Shown here one piece after another: positions 45,799-54,969 of a stretch of 57,393 nucleotides of DNA. The notes below the pieces were generated by a model that worked only from the letters and a program-made list of their open reading frames with translations, did not search any database and was not told where the DNA came from. The position numbers were made by a program, and so were the translations under genes. Source of the stretch: Blastocatellia bacterium (GTDB lineage: Bacteria > Acidobacteriota > Blastocatellia > HR10); assembly GCA_035573895.1 (NCBI GenBank), contig DATLZR010000035.1, positions 1 through 57,393 of the forward strand. The letters run 5' to 3'. Within the stretch, counting starts at the first letter, position 1. Each line of letters opens with the position of its first letter.

Positions 45799-48700
45799 CT
45801 AGCGCGTCAGGCGGCGATAGATGGCGGGCAGTCGTTCGGGCAAACTGAGGACATCATCAATGATGGTGTAGCCGACCTCACCGTACATATCGCGCAGATG
45901 GGGCTCGGACTCGCGATCAATCGTGATGCAGAAGGGAATGACGCCGGCCATGCGCGCCTGACGCAGGGCGACTTTGGTGTCCTCGCGGGCATAGCGCGAA
46001 TCGCCGTAGTCATGGTCGTAAGGACGTCCATCGCTCAGCACGATGAGCAGCCGCGTTCGCGCGTCCTGGCGAAGCAGACGCTCGGTCGTATGGCGGATGG
46101 CGGCCCCGAGCCGGGTGTTATTGTAATAGGTGATCCCGCCGATGCGCGCCTCCACCTCCGGCGAGGGGGCATCATCGAAATCTTTAATGACGAAAAACTT
46201 GACGTTGTGTCGTCCCTCGCTGGTGAATCCTTGAATCGAGTAGGAATCGCCGACGGCTTCCAGCGCCTCGCTCATGAGCACGAGCCCCTCTTTCTCGATG
46301 TCAATGATGCGTTTGCCCGGTCGCAAAGGAGCGCCCGGTCGCGCCACGCGCGGTGAAACCGTTCGCGCCGTCGAACTCGACATGTCGAGCAGGAATGACA
46401 CCGAGACATCACGGCACCGACGCAGCCGCCGCGAGTACAACCGATCCGACACGCGCCCGGACGTGCGCCGATCCAGGGCATAATCAATCACCGCTTGCAG
46501 ATCGAAATCCTCGCCATCCACTTCGCCCTTGATCTTCACCAGCGCCTCCGGGCGAAGCAACTGGAACTGATGACGGATGGCGCTGATGAGCGGGGCATAT
46601 TGAGCGCGCACCTGTTCGACGAACTGCCGACCCCCACGACGCGCGGGCTTCTCAATGACCCGACACCAGGCGGCGCGAAAATCCAGCAGTTCGTGATCCC
46701 ACTCGTCATAGTAATAGACGCGATCTCCCGGTTCGATCTCCTGCTGGCCAACGTCACCGTCTCCCTCGAACTCCTCATAATGGTCGGCTTCCGCAAGAGG
46801 CGATGACGCATTTTTCACCCAGAAGGTGAAAAGGTCTGATCGCGTCCGTCGGCGCTCGTCCCTGGAGGCGGACGTGTCGGCTTCTCCCTCGGTCCCGTCG
46901 GAGGGAGATTCCGTCTGGCGAAGCTCCCCGTCACCCTCGGGGGCCGAGTCGGACGACATCATCTGCTTGTCCGGGCGGATGGCGGCCCTGGGCGAGAGAA
47001 CCGAGTAAAGCTGGTACGTCGCCCGCAGCGAGTCGCCCACCGTGGCCCCCTCGCGCCGGATCATCTCCGTGAGAATCGTCTCAACGAGTCGCACCAGATG
47101 AGGATAGTTCGCCCGCGTCGCCTCATCCACACCACCGAGAAGGGCCGCCCGCAGCAAGATCTCGTGAAAGACGGCCTCCGGCGGATATTCCGTGATGGGT
47201 GGACGTTTCTCTCTCAGGTGGGACTGGACGAAATCGAGATCACGGCGGAGTCCTCGATAGGTCGCCCGCAGGAAATAGTCAATGCGGGCGTTCTCCAGGG
47301 TGGTGAAGATCTGCTCGGCCAGCTCCCGATGGGGGAAGAGAGCAAGAATGGATGAAAAGGTCAGGGGCTTCTCCTCTCCGTCCTCATCCGTTCCAGATGC
47401 AGCAGATCCTGCGCCGACCGAATCCGCTGATCCAAAGGCCGCGCGCAGATCGCGGGAAAGCTCCTTGAGGTCGGGCGAGTCGCTGGCGTAGGTGCCGAAC
47501 TCGATGTGACCGGCGCCGAACGCCGCCAGCACCTTGTAGAGGCGGAAATCGGCGGCTTCATCAACAAACTCAGCCACGGCCGCCGGGAGATAAATCGTCT
47601 TGCCATCGTGAATCGTCATCTCATCGGGGACGTGGCTCAAGGGTTTGATCACGACGCTCCGACCGGTCAGACCTTCGATGTAGAGTTTGAGCATCGGCCC
47701 CACTCGTTCCAGAGAGAGACCCTGTCCGGATCGAACAAGCGCCTGCTGACTGGCGCGCGTCTCCAGCGCATAGTAGGCGTGAGCGCGACGGCTATCTCCT
47801 CGGTGGGCATCAATGCCCGCGCGAGCCCATGTCTCAAACTGATCGAGCGTGGCCGTTGTCAGAGCCTGGGGCGATGATTTGAAACACTCGATGCCGAGGA
47901 AGACATTGTGCTGGCACACCGTGTGAACGATACCGATGACACGGTGGACGAACTCGTCCGCCTGCCGTCCTCCGAGACGGGCCAGCGCCGTCACGACCGT
48001 CGGAGTGACTTTGAGAAAATTGTAGACGGCGGCATTATCGTGCGCCGCGATGAGATGGGCGAGCGCCGTCCAGGCGTCACAGGCACGCGGCCCGGCGATG
48101 GTCAACACCCGACCCGCGACGCGAAAATAATGTAGGGCCACTCCCCCTCCCCGCTCGAGGAATTGCCGGGTGTGATCCAGCAAACCCAAAGCATCCGCCG
48201 GGCGCACGGACGGCAGAAGCGCGGGAAAGACCGAGAGGAATTCCGTCGCCAGTCCTCCTGCCCGTTGAGCGAAGAGCGAAGCCACATCGAGGATGGCATC
48301 AATCAACCGGGTCATTTCGGCGGATCGTGCCGGAGAACGCTCGGACATCGCCGAGGATGGCGCTGGTGATTCGGAGCCGCCGGAAACGTGCGCCCGCCGG
48401 TGAAGAGCCGACAGCACGTCCGGAGCTTTGGCCAGAAATTCCATGCTCTGTGTGGCGCTCCGTTTGGCGATCTCGCTGGCCACCATGTAGACGCGCGTGG
48501 CAATGACTTCGTTCTCAATGGCGGCGACGACGTGAGGACTGGAGCGGAAACACTCCACGGCAATGCTGCTCGAGATCATTGACTGGCGATCACACACCAT
48601 CAACACCGGCAAGCGCAACGGCGAGGGAAGGGAGCGAATCACCTCGAGGCTCGCCTGGAAAAACATCATGGCCCCATCGGGACTGACTCCGGCGAGCCGC

Positions 48701-48954
48701 TTGCCGATGTCGGCCCAGAGCTTCAACTCCTCTACGCTCAACAAGGGCGAGACATCGGGCGCCATCCGCAGGAATTCCACCGCGACGCGCAGACTCGAAC
48801 CGGCCAGACCGACGCCCAGGTCGAGGATCACCATCAGGCGTCCGGGCGGGAGCTTCATCAGCTTCCCGGTGACGCTCTCGACCTGACCCGGCGGTAAGCC
48901 TTTGAGGTGAGCACCGAGCTTCTTTGTGATCGGATCGTCCATCTGTGATCCCAT
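45799..48954 (-). CDS. very large NorD/CbbO-type VWA-domain protein
   Basis: 1051 residues. The long N-terminal half (about 1-400) consists of helical repeat-like segments around recurring FLxxxP motifs ([40 protein letters not shown]). A central region follows ([29 protein letters not shown]), then an acidic linker, and a C-terminal VWA domain with the MIDAS motif DMSSST (about residue 850), [14 protein letters not shown] and [11 protein letters not shown] ITIDRESEP. NorD/CbbO partners of MoxR-type ATPases insert metals or remodel client enzymes. It ends the pair with the AAA+ gene 54 bases upstream. An alternative start is the ATG at 48942. No client gene (nor, cbb) is visible. Confidence 0.85.
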   Translation of the reverse strand: MGSQMDDPITKKLGAHLKGLPPGQVESVTGKLMKLPPGRLMVILDLGVGLAGSSLRVAVEFLRMAPDVSPLLSVEELKLWADIGKRLAGVSPDGAMMFFQASLEVIRSLPSPLRLPVLMVCDRQSMISSSIAVECFRSSPHVVAAIENEVIATRVYMVASEIAKRSATQSMEFLAKAPDVLSALHRRAHVSGGSESPAPSSAMSERSPARSAEMTRLIDAILDVASLFAQRAGGLATEFLSVFPALLPSVRPADALGLLDHTRQFLERGGGVALHYFRVAGRVLTIAGPRACDAWTALAHLIAAHDNAAVYNFLKVTPTVVTALARLGGRQADEFVHRVIGIVHTVCQHNVFLGIECFKSSPQALTTATLDQFETWARAGIDAHRGDSRRAHAYYALETRASQQALVRSGQGLSLERVGPMLKLYIEGLTGRSVVIKPLSHVPDEMTIHDGKTIYLPAAVAEFVDEAADFRLYKVLAAFGAGHIEFGTYASDSPDLKELSRDLRAAFGSADSVGAGSAASGTDEDGEEKPLTFSSILALFPHRELAEQIFTTLENARIDYFLRATYRGLRRDLDFVQSHLREKRPPITEYPPEAVFHEILLRAALLGGVDEATRANYPHLVRLVETILTEMIRREGATVGDSLRATYQLYSVLSPRAAIRPDKQMMSSDSAPEGDGELRQTESPSDGTEGEADTSASRDERRRTRSDLFTFWVKNASSPLAEADHYEEFEGDGDVGQQEIEPGDRVYYYDEWDHELLDFRAAWCRVIEKPARRGGRQFVEQVRAQYAPLISAIRHQFQLLRPEALVKIKGEVDGEDFDLQAVIDYALDRRTSGRVSDRLYSRRLRRCRDVSVSFLLDMSSSTARTVSPRVARPGAPLRPGKRIIDIEKEGLVLMSEALEAVGDSYSIQGFTSEGRHNVKFFVIKDFDDAPSPEVEARIGGITYYNNTRLGAAIRHTTERLLRQDARTRLLIVLSDGRPYDHDYGDSRYAREDTKVALRQARMAGVIPFCITIDRESEPHLRDMYGEVGYTIIDDVLSLPERLPAIYRRLTR

Positions 48955-49008
48955 CGTCGGTCGCCCGCGAGAGAAGCAGCATCGCGCGGCAGGCTGTGAC
49001 GCCGACGC

Positions 49009-49815
49009 TCACAGAATGCTGGTCATGATCTCATAGATGCTCCGCTGCATCTCCGGATCATCGGTGATGGTATTGATGATGGCCGCCTGAACCGCTTCAT
49101 AAGGGGAGATGCCCCCGGAGATGAGCTGCGCGGCATAGACGAGCAGCCGGGTGGAGACGCCTTCTTCCAGCCCATGCCCTTTCAAATTTCGCGCCTTCTG
49201 GCCGATCTTCACCAGATCGCGCGCCATCTCCTCGTCCACTCCGCCCTCGTGCATGACGATCTGCACTTCGGTCTCGAACGCCGGATAGGTGAATTCCAGA
49301 CTGACGAATCGCTGGCGCGTTGATTGTTTGAGATCCTTGAGCACGCTCTGATAGCCGGGATTGTAGGAGATGACGAGCATGAACTCATCGGGCGCTTCGA
49401 TGAGCGTACCCAGTTTTTCCACCGGCAAAATGCGTCGGTCATCGGTCAGGGGATGGATGAGGACGATCGTATCCTTTCTCGCCTCGACGATCTCATCGAG
49501 ATAGCATATTCCCCCGATCTTCACCGCTGTGGTCAACGGGCCATCGTGCCACACCGTTTGCTCGCCCTCGAGCAGAAAGCGACCGACGAGATCCGTCGCC
49601 GAGAGGTCCTCATGACAGGCGACAGTGATGAGCGGTCGCCCCAATCGCCAGCTCATGTACTCGACAAATCGCGTCTTGCCACAGCCGGTCGGACCTTTGA
49701 GCATCACGGGAAGTCGCTGCTCATAGGCCGCCGTGAACAACGCGACCTCGTTGTTGGTGGGGATGTAAAAAGGTTCCGTTTTGATTCTGTACTTCTCAAC
49801 TGCCGCTTCTCTCAT
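49009..49815 (-). CDS. CbbQ/NirQ/NorQ-type MoxR AAA+ ATPase
   Basis: 268 residues. N-terminal [14 protein letters not shown] matches the CbbQ/NorQ group; Walker A is GPTGCGKT (41-48), Walker B is ICYLDEI (about 103-109), and the C-terminal CbbQ domain is present ([15 protein letters not shown]). Such ATPases form hexamers that act with a VWA partner on a target enzyme. I start at the ATG at 49815 ([12 protein letters not shown]); the longer open frame upstream has no family similarity. The VWA partner follows 54 bases later. Confidence 0.93.
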   Translation of the reverse strand: MREAAVEKYRIKTEPFYIPTNNEVALFTAAYEQRLPVMLKGPTGCGKTRFVEYMSWRLGRPLITVACHEDLSATDLVGRFLLEGEQTVWHDGPLTTAVKIGGICYLDEIVEARKDTIVLIHPLTDDRRILPVEKLGTLIEAPDEFMLVISYNPGYQSVLKDLKQSTRQRFVSLEFTYPAFETEVQIVMHEGGVDEEMARDLVKIGQKARNLKGHGLEEGVSTRLLVYAAQLISGGISPYEAVQAAIINTITDDPEMQRSIYEIMTSIL

Positions 49816-50002
49816 AGTCGCTGCTATAATAGCATCTTTGCGAAAAACGCGCCACGACTGACATGGAGCGCCAACCGAGCGACCGGCTGGAAATGGGGAT
49901 GCCCGAGAGCGAGAGGGGGCGACGGGGTGCTCAGCGCCTCGCGGGATGACACTACTTGGGCGACGACGCACGATGATAACACTCCAGCACCGAGGAGAGA
50001 AC

Positions 50003-51139
50003 ATGAGAATTGCCGTGGCCATGAGCGGCGGTGTGGATAGTTCGACGGCGGCGGCCTTGCTCAAGCGCGAAGGGCACGAGATCGTCGGCTTCGCGCTCCA
50101 ACTGTGGAACCAGCGGCGGGCCGTGGGGCCGGATGGAGAACCCCTCCCGTCGCGCTGTTGCTCGCTCGATGACATTTACGACGCCCGTCGCGTGGCCGCT
50201 CAGCTCGGCATCCCCTTCTACGTCCTCAACCTCGAGGAGGAGTTCGAGCGAAAGATCGTCCTTCCCTTCGTCCGCGACTACCTGCTCGGACGGACGCCCA
50301 ATCCCTGCGTCCCCTGCAATTCGCAGATCAAGTTCAGCCGGCTTCTGGGATATGCCTCCCGGCTGGGATTCGAGCGGGTCGCCACCGGCCATTACGCTCG
50401 CGTCCAGAGGGACGAGCAGACCGGACGCTATCTTCTCTATCGGGGCATTGACCGGCGGAAGGACCAGTCCTATTTCCTCTTTGAGCTGACGCAGGAGCAA
50501 CTGGCACGGGTGGTTTTCCCTCTGGGGCACCGGACCAAGGAGGAGGTCCGGCAATTGGCAGCGGAATTCGGATTGCCGGTGGCGGAGAAACCAGAGAGCC
50601 AGGACCTGTCGTTCATCCCTGACGGAGATTATGCGCGATTCGTCGAGGAGTATGTGCGAACCGGCTTGCCGGTCGAGGGAAGGGATGTTATCCCCGACAT
50701 GGAGCGAGCGTCTCTGCCCCGGCCGCGTCCGGGTCCGATCGTCACGACCGACGGTCGCGTCGTCGGCACTCACGAGGGGATTCATCGCTACACCATCGGT
50801 CAGCGACGCGGATTGAACGTCGCCCTGGGCAAGCCCGTCTACGTCATCGGCCTCGATCCGGTGCACAATCGGATCATCGTCGGCGAGGAACGCGAGCTGT
50901 TTACCGAGCAACTCCGGGCCGTACGCCCCAACTGGATCGCCATCCCTCGGTTGACCGGGCCCCGCACCGTCCGCACGAAGATTCGTTACCGTCATGAGGA
51001 AGCTCCGGCAGTGATTGAACCCCTGGAGGATGGGAGCGTGCTCGTGCGCTTCGATGAGCCGCAGCGGGCGATCACACCCGGTCAGGCAGTTGTTTTTTAC
51101 GACGGAGACCTGGTCGTCGGCGGCGGCTGGATCGCGTGA
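50003..51139 (+). CDS. mnmA: tRNA-specific 2-thiouridylase MnmA with Ser at the second catalytic Cys position
   Basis: Thiolates U34 of Lys/Glu/Gln tRNAs using ATP and a sulfur relay. 378 residues from the ATG at 50003 (GAGGAGAG just upstream). The PP-loop is [21 protein letters not shown] gives Cys102 and Cys105; ATGHYARV and KDQSYFLF are also canonical. The family motif around the persulfide Cys (E. coli Cys199, usually ESQ-x-x-CFI) reads [13 protein letters not shown] here, so Ser203 (TCG) replaces Cys. A CxxC pair could hold a cluster or provide the thiol, but the third ligand or nucleophile is missing as written. Real divergence or sequence error are both possible. Confidence 0.93.
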   Translation: MRIAVAMSGGVDSSTAAALLKREGHEIVGFALQLWNQRRAVGPDGEPLPSRCCSLDDIYDARRVAAQLGIPFYVLNLEEEFERKIVLPFVRDYLLGRTPNPCVPCNSQIKFSRLLGYASRLGFERVATGHYARVQRDEQTGRYLLYRGIDRRKDQSYFLFELTQEQLARVVFPLGHRTKEEVRQLAAEFGLPVAEKPESQDLSFIPDGDYARFVEEYVRTGLPVEGRDVIPDMERASLPRPRPGPIVTTDGRVVGTHEGIHRYTIGQRRGLNVALGKPVYVIGLDPVHNRIIVGEERELFTEQLRAVRPNWIAIPRLTGPRTVRTKIRYRHEEAPAVIEPLEDGSVLVRFDEPQRAITPGQAVVFYDGDLVVGGGWIA

Positions 51140-51212
51140 ACGGACCCGGATGCGATTAGATTCGCAGGGTCGCTCCTGGGAAAAGCTGATGCTATTGTGA
51201 CGTCCTCAACAG

Positions 51213-51238
51213 TGCCCTGGACAGAATTTTTCAGGGCA
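51213..51238. terminator. hairpin between convergent mnmA and aspartoacylase-like gene
   Basis: Perfect 7-bp stem tgccctg / cagggca with a 12-base loop; no U-run after the stem on either strand. Possible bidirectional terminator, weakly supported. Confidence 0.35.
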
Positions 51239-51327
51239 GGCAAGGACCCCCAATTCCATCACTGCTGAACCTCAATGCCTGCCGGTCCACAAAGGAGCGA
51301 TTGCCCGGAAAGGACTGCTCAGAACGA

Positions 51328-52389
51328 TCAAGGCGAGGATCGCGGCACGCCGACGAAGGCGACGGGCTCGCCCCGACTGATGGGGGGAGTCGTAACAATG
51401 TAGAGCACGACCCCATCAAACGGTGCTCGCACATCGCCGATGGTGGCGCCGAAGAAATCGGTGATTGTGGCCAAGACTGTCCCTTTGGCGACGAACTGAC
51501 CGCGCTCGACGCGAGGATAGAGGATGCCGGTGGCGGGACTGGTGAGCACCTGCGCCGGATCGTAAAAGACCGGATGCTCGGCTCGCCGGGGTTCTCCGTC
51601 GAGCATCTTCAGATGGCGCATGAGGCTGAGCACTCCCTGCACGTGACGCTCAATGGAGGCATTGTCTCGCTGGCCGAGCGCTCCCGATTCCGCCGTGAAT
51701 GCCGGCTTGCCTCGCGTCACTGCGGTCGTCGAGCAATAGACGGAAGCAGCCGGATCTTTAGGCCGATCTCGATCAATGACGATATGGTCAATGCCATAAG
51801 CGAGGACGATGTCCCGCAGCCGCGCATCCATCTTCTCATCGCCCGTCACCGGCAAATAGACATAAGGTCGCAGCCATTCATTGCCGTCGCCGCAATGAAG
51901 ATCAACGAGATAATCACACCGTTCGATGACTTCCGTGGTGATCGCACAGGCGATGCGCTCCGAGAGCGAGCCGTCTCTTTTGCCCGGATAGACGCGATTC
52001 AGATTCTTGCGGTCAACCGGACTGTAATAGATCGTGCGACCGAGAAACGAGGGCATGTTCGCCACGTGAACCATGATGACGGTGCCGCGCAGCCGCTGAG
52101 GATCAATCCGCCCGCGAAGCCGTTGCAGCGCCAGAATCGGCGCGTATTCATAGCCGTGATTCCCGGCAATGAGCGCCAGGACCGGTCCCGGCTGAGTCCC
52201 GTGAATAACGGTGATGGGAATACGGCTGCCCTCATCTCCATGAGCGGCGGGGACCTCGAGGAATCCGGATACCCGTTGACCGGGCGAGGCGGTGATCGAA
52301 CCCACGCGGAACGAACCGACTTGCCCATTCCCATGCGTCATGAGAGCAACACTGCTGAGAATCAGAAAAATCGCACGACAAGCGATCAT
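51328..52389 (-). CDS. exported succinylglutamate desuccinylase/aspartoacylase family protein
   Basis: 353 residues with a signal peptide (MIACRAIFLILSSVAL). M14-like zinc hydrolase of the AstE/AspA group: the zinc motif GNHGYEYAP (His and Glu), DLHCGDGNEW for the second His, AESGALGQRD with the catalytic Glu, and a C-terminal beta domain (TGILYPRVERGQFVAKG). Members cleave N-acyl amino acids or related amides; the substrate here is unknown. Export suggests an extracytoplasmic substrate. Monocistronic, convergent with mnmA. Confidence 0.9.
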   Translation of the reverse strand: MIACRAIFLILSSVALMTHGNGQVGSFRVGSITASPGQRVSGFLEVPAAHGDEGSRIPITVIHGTQPGPVLALIAGNHGYEYAPILALQRLRGRIDPQRLRGTVIMVHVANMPSFLGRTIYYSPVDRKNLNRVYPGKRDGSLSERIACAITTEVIERCDYLVDLHCGDGNEWLRPYVYLPVTGDEKMDARLRDIVLAYGIDHIVIDRDRPKDPAASVYCSTTAVTRGKPAFTAESGALGQRDNASIERHVQGVLSLMRHLKMLDGEPRRAEHPVFYDPAQVLTSPATGILYPRVERGQFVAKGTVLATITDFFGATIGDVRAPFDGVVLYIVTTPPISRGEPVAFVGVPRSSP

Positions 52390-52548
52390 CGCTCCCTCCC
52401 ACGATCACCCCGCGCAGGCTGAATCCGCCCGCGCGGGGGAAGACGGTTTTTTCCATCATCTGGCCGACGGATCCCGCTCTCGGCGAGCGCCCCCTGAAAT
52501 ATCCGGTGCTTTCTTCCTTTCGTCCTGACGTCGCCCAGTCCGAGGAGT

Positions 52549-54819
52549 TCATCGTCGCTCCGAAGCAGCAGGTTGCACCTCCGCCTTCTTCAAGAACCGC
52601 CGGAAGAAATCATCCATAGCCTGGAAGGCGATGAGCCAGTGGCGATGAATCAGGAAGTCGTGAACCTCATCGGGGAAGACGATCAGTTCGTGATAGACGC
52701 CGTGAGCCCGCAGCAATTGGACGAGGCCGGTCGTCTGCCAGAAGGCGACGTTTCGATCGTCATCTCCATGAATGAGCAAGACGGGCGATTTCCACTTTCC
52801 GATCTGAGAAATCGGCGACGATTGATAGGAAACGCTCTGAGGATCGAGCGAATTTCCCCACAGGTGAACGCCAGCCATATCCACGCCGGCAGCGAAGATG
52901 TCGGAATTTCGCGCCAGCGCCTGGGCCGTTAACAGGCCGCCGTAAGAAAGCCCCCAGATGCCGATGCGCTTGGGATCAACATCAGGGCGGCTTTGCAGAT
53001 ATTTTCCGGCAGCCACCACGTCTTGATATTCGGAGTTGCCGCGCGCGCCGCGACGCTCGGCCTCGCGGAAGGATTTGCCGTAGCCGATCCCGCTGCGGAA
53101 GTTGACCGAGAGAACGATATATCCCTGGTGGGCGAGATACTGGTTGATCGCGTAAGCCATGTGATAGAAGTGGCGATAATGATAGCCGAGCAGCATCTGT
53201 CGCTGCGGTCCCCCGTGCACGAAAACAATGGCCGGACGCCGCTCGCCGGGTTTGAGATCTTTTGGCAGAAAGAGCTGGTTATGAAACTTCACCCCATCGT
53301 CAGCCGTGAGCACGACGTTTTGCGGGATGACATGATCATCCGCCGGGAACTCGCTTCCCAACCGGGGGAAAATGACCTCGGGCGTTCCCCCCGTTGCGGG
53401 CACGAGCGCCACCGATTGCGGCTGCCGGGCTCCGGCGCTCAAAAGTGCAATCCGCGTCCCCGACGCGAGGACGGCCGGATAGGTCTCGATTCCTTCGCCC
53501 CTGGTCACCTGCACCGCTTCTCCACCGGATGTGGGAACTTTCCAGAGGTGACGCCGATCAATATCCCCGGCGTTGGTGGCGTAATAGAGAAATCGTCCAT
53601 CGGCTGAGAGCGAGATCATCTCCACCATTCCCTCACCGGGCGTGAGGAGAATCGGCTCGGTCACACCTCCAGTGACCGGGACGGCAAAGTAGCGGATCCA
53701 CTCGTCGGGCTCAGCGCTGAAAATGACATGATCGGCGGCCCATTGAATGCTGGTGATCGAGGCGAAACGGCTATCGTTCGGAGCATTGTGCCAGAACTCC
53801 CGCGCCTCGCCGGTCGTGACATCGGCGACCCAGAACGAGATCGTATATCCACCGGCGAAGGTCGCACGCGCCAGACCGGGGACGGACGGAGGTTGCGCCT
53901 GACTTCCCCTGGCGCCGGGTTCACCTGTCACCGGTGCCGGTGCTCCCGGAGGGCGTCCCGCCGGAGTGGGGAACGGCGGTCGGCCTGCCGGTCCCGAAGT
54001 TGCCGCCTGTTGAAGCTGAACGGCAAAAGGCGTGCCCGGACGACGAATGAAGGCAATGCGCCGACCATCCGGAGACCAGGTGGGACTCGTGTCATGATCC
54101 ACGCTCGGCGCCAGGTAGGTGATCTTTCGTGTGCGGAGGTCGTAGACGCCAATGAACGAATGATCCTGACGATTGCTGACAAAAGCAATCTTCGTCCCAT
54201 CAGGTGACCATCGGGGAGAAGTGTTGGTGCCGAAGGCTTTGAATAACGGCTCCTGTCCTTTATCAACGGGCGTTGCTGCCGCCTGCGGATGAACGGCTGC
54301 GCGGTAGATCTGTCCGTCTTTGGTGAAGAGGACCCACCGTCCGTCCGGCGACAGAACCGGTGGACTCGTGGCCTCGACCACCTTCCAGGGAGGACCGCCG
54401 CTTGTGCGAGCCGCCCAGATCGCCCGCTGAGCCCCCTGGGGATGCGACGACGGGTTGGCGATCCATCCCTCCCGGTTCGGCGTATGCCCCCGCACAAAGA
54501 CAACAACCGACCCATCCTCAGACATGCTGAGCGAGGAGAGATCGGTTCCATCATCCTCAAGGAACTGAGTCAGGCGAAGCGGTGTGAACCGAGGAGCCGC
54601 CGCCGTGTAGACATTGCGCATCCCGCGCTCATAGGCCAGCCACGCGATGCGATCCGTCCGCCGAGCCGAAACCAGCTCGTAAGGATAGGCGGGGCTGAGC
54701 ACAGCTTCGATGGTGAACCTCGTCGCCGAGGCCCTCCGCTGCTCAGAGCGAGCACCTCGGGGTACCATCACCGTGAGGAGGACGATCATCCAAACAACAA
54801 GGACTCTTTTGGCCAACAT
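52549..54819 (-). CDS. exported S9-family serine peptidase with TolB-like propeller
   Basis: 756 residues. A signal peptide (VLVVWMIVLLTVMVPRG) is followed by a WD40/TolB-type beta-propeller (about residues 60-470) with repeats such as FxPDG (VLSPDGRWVLFTKDG, RWSPDGTKIAFVSNR, TWSPDGRRIAFIRR). The C-terminal alpha/beta hydrolase (about 500-740) has the nucleophile motif GLSYGGLL, Asp in IHGDDDRNV and His in PDEVHDF. Likely an oligopeptidase of the dipeptidyl- or acylaminoacyl-peptidase type in the periplasm. A Pro/Gly-rich insert lies near residues 270-310. An M28 peptidase gene lies upstream in the same direction. Confidence 0.93.
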   Translation of the reverse strand: MLAKRVLVVWMIVLLTVMVPRGARSEQRRASATRFTIEAVLSPAYPYELVSARRTDRIAWLAYERGMRNVYTAAAPRFTPLRLTQFLEDDGTDLSSLSMSEDGSVVVFVRGHTPNREGWIANPSSHPQGAQRAIWAARTSGGPPWKVVEATSPPVLSPDGRWVLFTKDGQIYRAAVHPQAAATPVDKGQEPLFKAFGTNTSPRWSPDGTKIAFVSNRQDHSFIGVYDLRTRKITYLAPSVDHDTSPTWSPDGRRIAFIRRPGTPFAVQLQQAATSGPAGRPPFPTPAGRPPGAPAPVTGEPGARGSQAQPPSVPGLARATFAGGYTISFWVADVTTGEAREFWHNAPNDSRFASITSIQWAADHVIFSAEPDEWIRYFAVPVTGGVTEPILLTPGEGMVEMISLSADGRFLYYATNAGDIDRRHLWKVPTSGGEAVQVTRGEGIETYPAVLASGTRIALLSAGARQPQSVALVPATGGTPEVIFPRLGSEFPADDHVIPQNVVLTADDGVKFHNQLFLPKDLKPGERRPAIVFVHGGPQRQMLLGYHYRHFYHMAYAINQYLAHQGYIVLSVNFRSGIGYGKSFREAERRGARGNSEYQDVVAAGKYLQSRPDVDPKRIGIWGLSYGGLLTAQALARNSDIFAAGVDMAGVHLWGNSLDPQSVSYQSSPISQIGKWKSPVLLIHGDDDRNVAFWQTTGLVQLLRAHGVYHELIVFPDEVHDFLIHRHWLIAFQAMDDFFRRFLKKAEVQPAASERR

Positions 54820-54969
54820 CTTCCGAATACCTCCTGATCGTAACGTTTCGTCTGGCTCATACGCCCCCCGCCTGAGGGGTGGTTACAGCAGGTCTCACCC
54901 CAGCGACGGGGAGAGGATTCTCTTCCTCAACGGCTTCCGACGACGCAGATTCCCGGGTGACAATCGCCG

